Shown piece by piece: positions 41,739 through 48,183 of a DNA stretch of 64,000 bases (the stretch's first letter is position 1; every line of letters starts with the position of its first letter). The notes below the pieces were generated by a model. The model saw nothing but the letters and a program-made list of their open reading frames with translations. It did no database searches and had not been told where the DNA came from. Origin of the DNA: Phycisphaerae bacterium (GTDB lineage: Bacteria; Planctomycetota; Phycisphaerae; Phycisphaerales; UBA1924); NCBI GenBank assembly GCA_016794925.1, contig JAEUIW010000009.1:62001-126000 (forward strand), written 5' to 3'. Both the position numbers and the translations under genes were made by a program.

Positions 41739-41766
41739 GGAAACGCTCCTGTTCCGATCCGATGAC

Positions 41767-41772
41767 AGTGTA
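41767..41772 (-). promoter_or_regulatory. -10 hexamer TACACT, aldo/keto reductase
   Basis: TACACT lies 28 nt before ATG 41738, followed by a leader with a CAGGAG site. Confidence 0.45.
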
Positions 41773-41823
41773 CCGACGGGACACGGGAGTCGTTTCGTAT
41801 CCGGGCCCGCGGTTGCCACCGGC

Positions 41824-43173
41824 TCAGCGGCCTTCCCATTTCCGGACCACCAGGGTGTCGTTCTGCCCGCCGAAACCAAAGCTGTTGCTCAGGCACACGC
41901 TCACCCCTCCCTGCGGGTTCGCGTCCCGGGCCCGGTTCGGCACGTAGTCCAGATCGCACTCGGGGTCGGGCTCGCTCAGGTTCATGGTTGGGGGCAGCCA
42001 CCCGGTCTGGATCGCCTTCACGCACGTGATGAGCTCGACCGCGCCCGCCGCCTGGATCAGGTGCCCCAGCATGCTCTTGACGCTGCTGAACGGCACCCGC
42101 GTCGCGAGCGCCCCGAACACGCCCTTCACCGCCATGGTCTCGATGCGGTCGTTCTCTTGCGTGCCAGTGCCGTGGGCCGAGATGTAGTGCACGCCTGGCC
42201 GGCCGTCGGGGCCGGTTTCCCGGGGGTCGATCCCCGCCTGCGCCAACGCCTGACGCATCGCCGCTTGCGCGCCCTTGCCTTCGGGCTGGATGTCCGTGAT
42301 GCGGAACGCGTCTGCGCTGCTGCCGTAGCCCGCGACCTCCGCCAGCACGTTCGCCCCACGCGAAAGAGCGTGGTCGATCGTCTCCAGCACCAGCATCCCC
42401 GCGCCCTCGCCCATCACAAACCCGTCGCGCGTCGCGTCGAACGGTCGCGCCGCCGTGGTCGGAGAGTCCGTGCGGGCGCTCATCGCCGTCAGGCGGATGA
42501 ACCCAGTCATCCCCAGCGGGTGAATCATCGAGTGCGCCCCGCCCGCGAACATCACGTCCGCGTCGCCCCGACGGAGGATCTCGAACGCCTCGCCCACGGC
42601 TTGCGTGCTCGCCGCGCACGCCGTCATGCAGTTGCTCGCCGGGCCGCGGCAGCCGAACTGCGCCGCGACATGAGCCAGCGTCATGTTCGGTTCCTGCTCC
42701 ACCTCGCGCACCGCGTCCATCCGGGCGTGCGCGGCGTCCGCCCAGCGTTTGCCGTCCACCCGTCGCGATGTCTCGTCCCAACCCGCCAGATTCGCCCCGA
42801 AGAAATTCTCAAAGTCGAGCGAGCCCTCGCCCGCGCCCAGATAGGCCCCGAAACGTCGGCGTTTCAGCCCCGCGTGTCCCCCCAAGCCGGATTGCGCCCA
42901 CGCCCGGGCTGCCGCCGCCAGCGCGAACCGAGATGACAGTCCGGCCCCCCCCGCTCCCGCATGCAACGCCGTCGCGTCCGAGCCAAAGAACTCCGTCAGG
43001 TCAAAGCCCTTCACCTCGGCCGCGAAGTTCGTCTTGAAGTTCCGCGCCCGGAACCGGGTCACCGGGCCGATCCCGCTCTCACCCTTCATCATGCGCGACC
43101 AGACCCGTTCCACGTCGTCGCCCAGCGGCGTGACCCACCCCATTCCTGTGATGACCACGCGGTTGCCGCTCAT
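41824..43173 (-). CDS. fabF: beta-ketoacyl-ACP synthase II
   Basis: 449 aa; condenses malonyl-ACP with the growing acyl-ACP in fatty-acid synthesis. It has the full thiolase fold, with the catalytic Cys in NCMTACAASTQAVG, the two His in YISAHGTGTQEND and SVKSMLGHLIQAAGAVE (Lys-containing), and the glycine-rich end SVCLSNSFGFGGQNDTLVVRKW. There is an unusual stretch of about 25 residues around AHARMDAVREVEQEPN. Start ATG 43173 lies 5 nt after TATAGT. It follows the tetR gene by 37 bp, which may regulate it. No acpP or fabG gene is adjacent, so it may serve a secondary lipid pathway. Confidence 0.93.
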   Translation of the reverse strand: MSGNRVVITGMGWVTPLGDDVERVWSRMMKGESGIGPVTRFRARNFKTNFAAEVKGFDLTEFFGSDATALHAGAGGAGLSSRFALAAAARAWAQSGLGGHAGLKRRRFGAYLGAGEGSLDFENFFGANLAGWDETSRRVDGKRWADAAHARMDAVREVEQEPNMTLAHVAAQFGCRGPASNCMTACAASTQAVGEAFEILRRGDADVMFAGGAHSMIHPLGMTGFIRLTAMSARTDSPTTAARPFDATRDGFVMGEGAGMLVLETIDHALSRGANVLAEVAGYGSSADAFRITDIQPEGKGAQAAMRQALAQAGIDPRETGPDGRPGVHYISAHGTGTQENDRIETMAVKGVFGALATRVPFSSVKSMLGHLIQAAGAVELITCVKAIQTGWLPPTMNLSEPDPECDLDYVPNRARDANPQGGVSVCLSNSFGFGGQNDTLVVRKWEGR

Positions 43174-43178
43174 GGCGG

Positions 43179-43184
43179 ACTATA
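43179..43184 (-). promoter_or_regulatory. -10 hexamer TATAGT, fabF
   Basis: TATAGT ends 5 nt before ATG 43173; the gap CCGCC contains no ribosome site. Confidence 0.5.
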
Positions 43185-43210
43185 AGTGCATCCTGCGACC
43201 TGCAGGGCCC

Positions 43211-43804
43211 TCAGCCGCGACGGTACCGCTCGCCCAGCATCAGGCTCCCCAGCAGGTCCTGCACGCTGCCGTCATCTTCGACCGCCCTCATGGCGGTCAA
43301 CACCCCGTACCCGAGGCCGAGGTAGATGAGCGACCAGGCGGTGGCCTCGGGGCTGAACCGCTTGGATACCACTCCCGCCGCCTGCGCGCTGGCAACCTCA
43401 TCGCGCAGGAACGTGTGCAACTGGGAGATGTGTTCGTGCAGGGCCCGCTGGATCTGGGGGTCCTCGACCTCGGTCATGGCCTGCACAACCACCCGGTACA
43501 GCGTGCTCCCGCGTACCGTGACCATCGGATTGGCCCCCAACAAACGGGTCAGACGGTCCGCCGGATCGGTGGCGCCTCGGAGGTTCGTTTCCCAAAGTCG
43601 GATCGTTGCCGCGCCGGTTCGTTGGATGAGGGCAATGAAGAGGTCTCTCTTGGAAGCGAAGTGCCGGTAGATAATTGGTTCTGTAACTCCCGCTGCCTTC
43701 GCGAGTTGCGCGGTTGTAGCCCCACTGTACCCGTAGCTCGCGAACACGACGGCGGCGGCGTCGAGCAGCAATTCGCGTCGCTTTTCCGCGGGCAGACGGG
43801 TCAT
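43211..43804 (-). CDS. TetR family transcriptional regulator
   Basis: 197 aa. The N-terminal helix-turn-helix domain reads RRELLLDAAAVVFASYGYSGATTAQLAKAAGVTEPIIYRHFASKRDLFIALI, a textbook TetR DNA-binding domain. The rest is the helical ligand/dimer domain (VVVQAMTEVEDPQIQRALHEHI). It probably represses its own gene and/or fabF 37 bp downstream; a fatty-acid or acyl-CoA ligand would fit but is not shown. A TATAGT hexamer ends 6 nt before ATG 43804, and an inverted repeat lies at 43838-43849 just upstream. No ribosome site was found. Confidence 0.92.
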   Translation of the reverse strand: MTRLPAEKRRELLLDAAAVVFASYGYSGATTAQLAKAAGVTEPIIYRHFASKRDLFIALIQRTGAATIRLWETNLRGATDPADRLTRLLGANPMVTVRGSTLYRVVVQAMTEVEDPQIQRALHEHISQLHTFLRDEVASAQAAGVVSKRFSPEATAWSLIYLGLGYGVLTAMRAVEDDGSVQDLLGSLMLGERYRRG

Positions 43805-43810
43805 GAATCA

Positions 43811-43816
43811 ACTATA
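43811..43816 (-). promoter_or_regulatory. -10 hexamer TATAGT, tetR
   Basis: TATAGT is 6 nt before ATG 43804; leaderless geometry, in an AT-rich pocket. Confidence 0.55.
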
Positions 43817-43837
43817 TCGAACCGTGAGATTCGAAAC

Positions 43838-43849
43838 TAGTGTTTACTA
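43838..43849. promoter_or_regulatory. possible TetR operator
   Basis: TAGT-N4-ACTA inverted repeat (TAGTGTTTACTA) lies 34-45 bp before the tetR start, in the -35 region, and overlaps the yidD stop codon. This suits autoregulation; operator identity is inferred. Confidence 0.4.
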
Positions 43850-44107
43850 ACGAATGCCGCGATTTGGTTTTCTTGGGGAGGCGTGCGGCGGCGGGACCGG
43901 GTCAAATCCTCCCTTGCAGAAGGGATGACACCGAATCAAGCGTCCAAGAGTTATCAGTCCCGCACGGAGCATGCCGTGGGTCCGGAATGCTCCGATCGCG
44001 TAATTGGAGCAAGTGGGGTGAAAGCGGCAATGGCCGCCCAGGAGCGGCCCGAGCGTGATCTGGTACATCCGGATCAGGCCGATGGGCAAGGCGGAGAGGA
44101 GCCGCAC
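43847..44107 (-). CDS. yidD: membrane protein insertion efficiency factor YidD
   Basis: 86 aa from GTG 44107; ATG 44065 (MYQITLG) would be a shorter start. Signature GHCRFHPTCSNYAIGAFRTHG...RLIRCHPFCKGGFDPVP is complete. YidD is a small inner-membrane-associated protein that helps YidC-dependent protein insertion. It normally lies between rnpA and yidC; here it follows the cysteine desulfurase gene (35 bp, same strand) and ends where the tetR upstream repeat begins. The C-terminal tail (HASPRKPNRGIR) is basic, as usual. GGAAGG near the GTG may act as the ribosome site. Confidence 0.93.
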   Translation of the reverse strand: MRLLSALPIGLIRMYQITLGPLLGGHCRFHPTCSNYAIGAFRTHGMLRAGLITLGRLIRCHPFCKGGFDPVPPPHASPRKPNRGIR

Positions 44108-44142
44108 GGGCCTTCCGGCTCGAATCTCGGATTCTCGCGGGC

Positions 44143-45306
44143 TCACGCCCTGGTTCCGGTCGCGCGCGCCAGGAGGCGCACGCTCGCGAGCACGATCCCG
44201 GCCGCACGATCCACCTCTTCGGTGGTCGTGTCTCGTGAAAGCGAGAAGCGTAACGACCCGTGCGCATCTGCCGGTTCGATGCCCATCGCCAGCAAAACCG
44301 GAGAGGGTTCGAGCGAGCCGGACGCGCACGCCGCGCCCGCCGATGCGCACACGCCGCGTTCCGAGAGCATGAGCAGCAGAGCCTCTGCCTCCAGGGCGTG
44401 GAACGCGAGGTTGGTGGTGTTCCAGAGTCGATGGGCGGGATCGGTGGATCCGTTCACGCGTGCGCGGACCCCGCACGCGGCGCAGCCGTCGAGCACCGCA
44501 CGCTCGAATCGGTCGCGTTGGCGTGCCAGCCGGTCCCGCGCGTCGGGGTCGCGAAGAAACTCGGCCGCCGCGAGAGCCGCGGCGCCCGCGGCCAGGATCG
44601 CGGGGACGGATTCCGTGCCGCCGCGCCGTCCCAATTCCTGCGCGCCCGGCATCTGGGGGACGAGCCCGAAACCCGGTCGCGTGACGAGCGCGCCGACGCC
44701 CTTCACCCCGTGGAACTTGTGGGGCGAGAAGCAGGCGAGATCGAACGCGGAAAGGTCCGCGGGCATCTTGCCGACCCATTGCGTGGCGTCGCAGAGGAAC
44801 GGAACGCCGCGCGCACGGCAGCGCCGCGCGACCTCGGCGACGGGCTGGACGACGCCGGTTTCGTTGTTGGCCCAATGGGCGATGCAGAGCGCCGTTCCCG
44901 GGAGCAGGAGGGCCTCCAGACCGTCCGGGTCGAGCACGCCGGTGGGCCCGATCGGCGCCACGCGCACGGTGAGTCCTCGACGGGGCGCGAGATGGGCGAG
45001 GAGTTCCCGCACCGCACCGTGCTCGGTGGCGGTCGTGACCACGGCGCGTTCGTCGGTGGCGTCGAGGACGCCGCGCACGGCGAGGTTGATCGCTTCGGTC
45101 GCGGACGCGGTGAAGGTGATGCCGCGGGGCTTGACTCCGACAAGGGCGGCGACGTGCGCGCGGGCCAGCTCGACCTGGGCCCGCGCGTCCTGCCCGGCGC
45201 GGTGCGCGGACGAGGGGTTGGCCCACCACCTGCGGGCCGATGCGTCCAGGGCTTCGATCGCGGATTCACAGGGCCGCGTGGTCGAGTTGTTGTCCAGGTA
45301 AATCAA
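44143..45306 (-). CDS. cysteine desulfurase (NifS/IscS-like)
   Basis: 387 aa from TTG 45306: the frame is open for 66 more codons, but the family begins at (M)IYLDNNSTT, and TACGAT lies exactly 6 nt before the TTG. A PLP enzyme that moves sulphur from cysteine to a protein persulfide for FeS clusters and thiolated tRNA. It shows NPSSAHRAGQDARAQVELAR, ITFTASATEAINLA, HWANNETGVVQPV, CDATQWVGK, the PLP Lys in FSPHKFHGVKGVGALV and the catalytic Cys in AGAACASGSLEPS. No iscU, sufE or mnmA is next to it. A yidD gene follows. Confidence 0.93.
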   Translation of the reverse strand: MIYLDNNSTTRPCESAIEALDASARRWWANPSSAHRAGQDARAQVELARAHVAALVGVKPRGITFTASATEAINLAVRGVLDATDERAVVTTATEHGAVRELLAHLAPRRGLTVRVAPIGPTGVLDPDGLEALLLPGTALCIAHWANNETGVVQPVAEVARRCRARGVPFLCDATQWVGKMPADLSAFDLACFSPHKFHGVKGVGALVTRPGFGLVPQMPGAQELGRRGGTESVPAILAAGAAALAAAEFLRDPDARDRLARQRDRFERAVLDGCAACGVRARVNGSTDPAHRLWNTTNLAFHALEAEALLLMLSERGVCASAGAACASGSLEPSPVLLAMGIEPADAHGSLRFSLSRDTTTEEVDRAAGIVLASVRLLARATGTRA

Positions 45307-45312
45307 CGGGCG

Positions 45313-45318
45313 ATCGTA
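45313..45318 (-). promoter_or_regulatory. -10 hexamer TACGAT, cysteine desulfurase
   Basis: TACGAT lies 6 nt before TTG 45306 and is the main evidence for that start codon. Confidence 0.5.
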
Positions 45319-45443
45319 CGGGAGTGGGCCGCGCAGGGCCGACGCGTGGGTCGCCGGCTCAATCGGGACCGGTCCGGTTCGAGCGTGTGGCAGCGGTGTG
45401 GACGAGCCCGCGCGCACCGGATGGCGTCGATTCGAGCGCGGCC

Positions 45444-45449
45444 TACGCT
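45444..45449 (+). promoter_or_regulatory. -10 hexamer TACGCT, ABC ATPase
   Basis: TACGCT lies 6 nt before GTG 45456, selecting that start in a frame open further upstream. Confidence 0.5.
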
Positions 45450-45455
45450 GGTCGC

Positions 45456-46277
45456 GTGGACCAGGCACCCGTTGAAATCCGGGCCGAAGCGCTGACCCGC
45501 TCATTCGGGACGCGGACGGTGCTGCGGTCGATCTCGCTGACGGTCCGATCCGGGGAGATGGTGGCGATCGTGGGCACGAGCGGGTGCGGCAAGACGGTGC
45601 TGCTGGACCACCTGACGGGGCTGCTCACGCCGGATTCCGGGCGTGTGCTCGCGGCGGACCATACCCGCGGCACGGTCCCCGCGCCACTGGTGGACCTGGC
45701 GGAGATCGATTCGGACCGGCTCGACGAGGTTCGGCTGTTCTGGGCGATCGTGTTCCAACGCAACGCGCTCTTCAGCGGCACGGTGTACGAGAACATCGCG
45801 CTCTGGCTCCGCGAGCACACCGAGATGACGGAGCCCGAGATCCTGCAGCGGGCCCGCGAGTCGCTCCGGAGCGCGTCCCTCGATCCCGACGAGGTGCTGG
45901 GCAAGGACCGCGATGCGCTCTCGGGCGGCATGGCCAAGCGGGTGGCGGTGGCGCGGGCCATCGCCGAGGACCCGGCGGTGATCTTCTACGACGAGCCCAC
46001 GACGGGCCTGGACCCCGTGGTCTCGGGTCATGTTCACGAACTGGTGTGGAACACGCATCATCGGCGTCGCGCCGACGGGCTGGTGCGCACGAGCGTGATC
46101 GTGACGCACGACAAGGAACTGCTGAGGCGCATCGGGCCGCGCGTGGTCATGCTCGACGAAGGGGCGGTCTGCTACGACGGCTCGTACGAGCGATTCGGCA
46201 GCGGGGATTCGTGCGCCGCGGCGCGCCAGTACCTCAGGGCCATGCCCGTCCTGCACGCGGCGCACAAGACCGACTGA
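45456..46277 (+). CDS. MlaF-like ABC transporter ATP-binding protein
   Basis: 273 aa from GTG 45456. Walker A is VGTSGCGKT, Q-loop AIVFQRNALFSGTVYENIALWL, signature LSGGMAKRVAVARAIAED, Walker B VIFYDEPTTGLDP and H-loop VTHD. The FQxxALFxxxTVxENI and LSGGMxKR patterns are those of the MlaF (YrbF/Ttg2A) subfamily, which powers phospholipid transport between the membranes. The usual mlaE permease and mlaD substrate-binding genes are not adjacent, so its partners must be elsewhere or the gene has another role. It is divergent from the cysteine desulfurase, with about 150 bp between. The C-terminal tail (PVLHAAHKTD) is short. Confidence 0.88.
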   Translation: MDQAPVEIRAEALTRSFGTRTVLRSISLTVRSGEMVAIVGTSGCGKTVLLDHLTGLLTPDSGRVLAADHTRGTVPAPLVDLAEIDSDRLDEVRLFWAIVFQRNALFSGTVYENIALWLREHTEMTEPEILQRARESLRSASLDPDEVLGKDRDALSGGMAKRVAVARAIAEDPAVIFYDEPTTGLDPVVSGHVHELVWNTHHRRRADGLVRTSVIVTHDKELLRRIGPRVVMLDEGAVCYDGSYERFGSGDSCAAARQYLRAMPVLHAAHKTD

Positions 46278-46286
46278 GCCGGCGGC

Positions 46287-46315
46287 TTGTGGAGGAGGGG
46301 CGACGCCGGTACGCT
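46287..46315 (+). promoter_or_regulatory. promoter of the nuclease-like gene
   Basis: TTGTGG, a 17-nt spacer and TACGCT, then 8 nt to ATG 46324. The best -35/-10 pair among the leaderless-type starts. Confidence 0.6.
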
Positions 46316-46323
46316 GGCCGGGG

Positions 46324-47001
46324 ATGGCGCAGCGGCGGCACCACTATGAGCGGGCCTTCGAGTCGTACATCCGGGCGCGTCGGATTCCGTACGTGGCGGT
46401 GGACGAGGCCAAGAAGGCGCTCCTGCCGACCGGGGCGACGCCGGCCCGGGCGGTGGACGGGTCCCCGGCGCGGCTCAAGTCGTTTGACTTCATTCTGTAC
46501 TCCGAGGGCGTGAACGTGCTGTGCGAGGTGAAGGGGCGGACCCTCGGCAAGGCGGGCGTCCCGGTCACGGCCCGCCGGCGTACGCACGGGCCCCGTTTCG
46601 AGAACTGGGTGACACGCGAGGACGTCGAATCGCTCGGGGCCTGGCAGGCGCTGTTCGGCTCCGGGTACGCGGCGGCGTTTGTCTTTGTGTATTGGTGCGC
46701 GGAGCAGCCCCGCGATTCGTTGTTCCAGGAGGTCATGGAATTCGAGGGCTCGTGGTACGCGCTGCGGGCGATCGAGGTCGGTTGCTACCGGGCCGCCATG
46801 CGGCCGCGTAGCCACCGCTGGGGGACGGTGGACCTGGCGCGGGAGACCTTCGAGCGACTCAGCCAGCCGTTCGCCGGCCCGAACGAGTTCGCGGGCGGGA
46901 CGGCGCTCTGGGACGACCTGCGGCGCCGCGATGGCGGCGTTCCGGTCGTCGGGGGGATCTGCGCGGCCCCTTTACTGCCGCTCGGCGGCTCCGTAGAGTG
47001 A
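46324..47001 (+). CDS. PD-(D/E)XK-like conserved protein
   Basis: 225 aa, soluble. The start RRHHYERAFESYIRARRIPYVAVDEAKKAL has the YExAFxxYxxxxxIPYxxVDExK pattern of conserved planctomycete proteins. The core KSFDFILYSEGVNVLCEVKGRTLG fits a restriction-endonuclease-like fold: an Asp in FDF followed by E-V-K as the D...ExK catalytic triad. Next come ENWVTREDVESLGAWQALFG and AAFVFVYWC, as in other members of this fold. The C-terminus WGTVDLARETFERLSQPF ends the domain. The substrate, DNA or RNA, is unknown; a repair or RNA-processing nuclease is plausible. Transcribed from its own promoter; no methylase or toxin partner is adjacent. Confidence 0.7.
   Translation: MAQRRHHYERAFESYIRARRIPYVAVDEAKKALLPTGATPARAVDGSPARLKSFDFILYSEGVNVLCEVKGRTLGKAGVPVTARRRTHGPRFENWVTREDVESLGAWQALFGSGYAAAFVFVYWCAEQPRDSLFQEVMEFEGSWYALRAIEVGCYRAAMRPRSHRWGTVDLARETFERLSQPFAGPNEFAGGTALWDDLRRRDGGVPVVGGICAAPLLPLGGSVE
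46971..46999 (+). promoter_or_regulatory. promoter of the small exported-protein operon
   Basis: TTTACT, a 17-nt spacer and TAGAGT, then 6 nt to ATG 47006. It overlaps the end of the preceding gene. Confidence 0.6.
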
Positions 47002-47005
47002 GGGC

Positions 47006-47248
47006 ATGAAGAGGATCGTGCGTGCGAGCGCGGCATGGTTCGTGATCGGCGGGATCTGCTTGAGCGGCTCGGCCTGGGCCCGTCAGCAGCAGAATGCCGA
47101 GGAGCCCAAGCTCCTGCCGCCGACTCCGACCGCGAGCCGTGATGCGCAGAACATCCCGCTCACGTACATGCTGATCGCCGTGATTCTCGCGGGCATGGTG
47201 GTGGGGGCCAACCTCATCCCGAGCAAGCGCACGGCCGATGATCGCTAG
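47006..47248 (+). CDS. small exported membrane protein
   Basis: 80 aa. An N-terminal signal peptide (MKRIVRASAAWFVIGGICLSGSAWA, cut after AWA) is followed by a short polar stretch and a second hydrophobic helix, LTYMLIAVILAGMVVGANLI, with a basic tail KRTADDR. The mature form would be about 55 residues with one membrane span and a small cytoplasmic end. No known family. It heads a tight three-gene unit (47006-47935) of small envelope proteins and has its own promoter. Role unknown. Confidence 0.75.
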   Translation: MKRIVRASAAWFVIGGICLSGSAWARQQQNAEEPKLLPPTPTASRDAQNIPLTYMLIAVILAGMVVGANLIPSKRTADDR

Positions 47249-47267
47249 TCCCGGGCGAAGGGTCTCC

Positions 47268-47594
47268 ATGAAGCACCGACGTCCGACGGGCGGCCTTCTG
47301 GCGTTGAACGGGGGTCTGCTGGCGGCTCTGCTCATCGCCGTGGCGTGGCCGTCCGGCGATGCACGCGGACAGGGCGTGGGAACTTCCCGCCCGCGCGGGC
47401 AGTACACCATCCTCTCGGGCCGGGTCCAAGGGGGGGCGGGCAACGCCGCGTACGTGCTGGACTCCGTGAACGCGGAACTGATCGCGGTGCGATGGAACCG
47501 CACCTCGGGGCGTCTGGAGGGGCTCGGGTATCGTTCGATTCTGGAGGATGCGCGCGGCGTGGCCGCGGGCGCCGGGGTCGGGGGCGGCCGATGA
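47268..47594 (+). CDS. small secreted hypothetical protein
   Basis: 108 aa from ATG 47268, with GAAGGG about 7 nt upstream; an ATG at 47238 in the same frame would overlap the previous gene. The N-terminus has a Lys/Arg start and a hydrophobic signal (LLALNGGLLAALLIAVAWPSGDARG). The mature part GQYTILSGRVQGGAGNAAYVLDSVNAELIAVRWNRTSGRLEGLGYRSI looks like a small beta-rich fold, perhaps one blade of a repeat structure. It is a conserved-looking planctomycete protein of unknown function. Its end overlaps the next gene by 4 bp (ATGA), so translation is coupled. Confidence 0.75.
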   Translation: MKHRRPTGGLLALNGGLLAALLIAVAWPSGDARGQGVGTSRPRGQYTILSGRVQGGAGNAAYVLDSVNAELIAVRWNRTSGRLEGLGYRSILEDARGVAAGAGVGGGR

Positions 47595-47935
47595 GTCGCG
47601 CCTCCCCGATGGCGCTGCGGATCACGGCGGTGCTGCTGGCCGTGCTGGTGCTGACCGAAGTGGGGCGGCGTCTGGCGTCGGGAGCGCCGGATGTGGCGGC
47701 CCAGATCAATGACCTCGCCGCGGTTACGGTCGACGACGGCGCCGCCGAGGACCTGATCTTCACGCTCGACGGCAGGTCGGAGGTGCTGCTGGTTTACCGG
47801 GTCCGCAACCAGCAGTCGCTCGAGTTGGTGGGTCGCGAGGACCTGAGGCAGATGTTCCTGGACGCTCGACGCGCGGCCGGCGGGGCGCCGATTGAGCCGG
47901 GGGAGCGGGGGAAAGTGATCGATCGGGGGCGGTGA
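47591..47935 (+). CDS. small membrane-anchored hypothetical protein
   Basis: 114 aa from ATG 47591, overlapping the preceding stop. One hydrophobic N-terminal helix (ALRITAVLLAVLVLTEVGRRLA) followed by a short soluble part, DLAAVTVDDGAAEDLIFTLDGRSEVLLVYRVRNQQSLELVGREDLRQMFLDAR. The pattern resembles the previous small protein (both end in strand-rich segments dealing with LxxVRxR), so they may form a complex. No motif of known function. Last gene of the 47006-47935 unit. Confidence 0.75.
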   Translation: MSRASPMALRITAVLLAVLVLTEVGRRLASGAPDVAAQINDLAAVTVDDGAAEDLIFTLDGRSEVLLVYRVRNQQSLELVGREDLRQMFLDARRAAGGAPIEPGERGKVIDRGR

Positions 47936-47941
47936 TTCTGC

Positions 47942-47947
47942 TACGCT
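47942..47947 (+). promoter_or_regulatory. -10 hexamer TACGCT upstream of the 74-codon ORF and PSP1 gene
   Basis: TACGCT lies 7 nt before TTG 47955, the start of a small frame leading directly into the PSP1-like gene. Confidence 0.4.
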
Positions 47948-47954
47948 GAGTGAG

Positions 47955-48179
47955 TTGGGTGGTCAGGTCGGGAAGGGGTCCGCTCGTGCGGGGGGTGACT
48001 CGGAGAGCGGATCGAACGAGGGAATCGCGCGTGTTGAGACGCCGAACCCGGCCGGGGGTTCGGCGGCGTACAGGATGAGCCGGCCGGAGCTGTCGCGACC
48101 GTGCTCGGCCCGATCCCGGATCGGGAGGAGTGGCGGTGCGGCGGCGGACACGCGCGAGGCGGGCCGTCGCGGCTCGTAA
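47955..48179 (+). CDS. possible 74-residue leader ORF of the PSP1-like gene
   Basis: TTG 47955 opens 74 codons ending in TAA 48177-48179, four bases before the PSP1-like ATG. The translation is Arg/Ser/Gly rich, with no recognised motif. Two facts support it: the TACGCT hexamer 7 nt upstream, and the lack of any ribosome site or hexamer at the PSP1 start, which would make sense if PSP1 is translated by coupling to this frame. Against it, the composition is what a random GC-rich frame might give. Treat as a candidate. Confidence 0.35.
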   Translation: MGGQVGKGSARAGGDSESGSNEGIARVETPNPAGGSAAYRMSRPELSRPCSARSRIGRSGGAAADTREAGRRGS

Positions 48180-48183
48180 TCCC

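Noticed and set aside
38910..41765. A long plus-strand frame antisense to the helicase and reductase genes
   Set aside because: Both minus-strand products have complete catalytic motifs; the plus-strand translation is Arg/Val/Gly filler.
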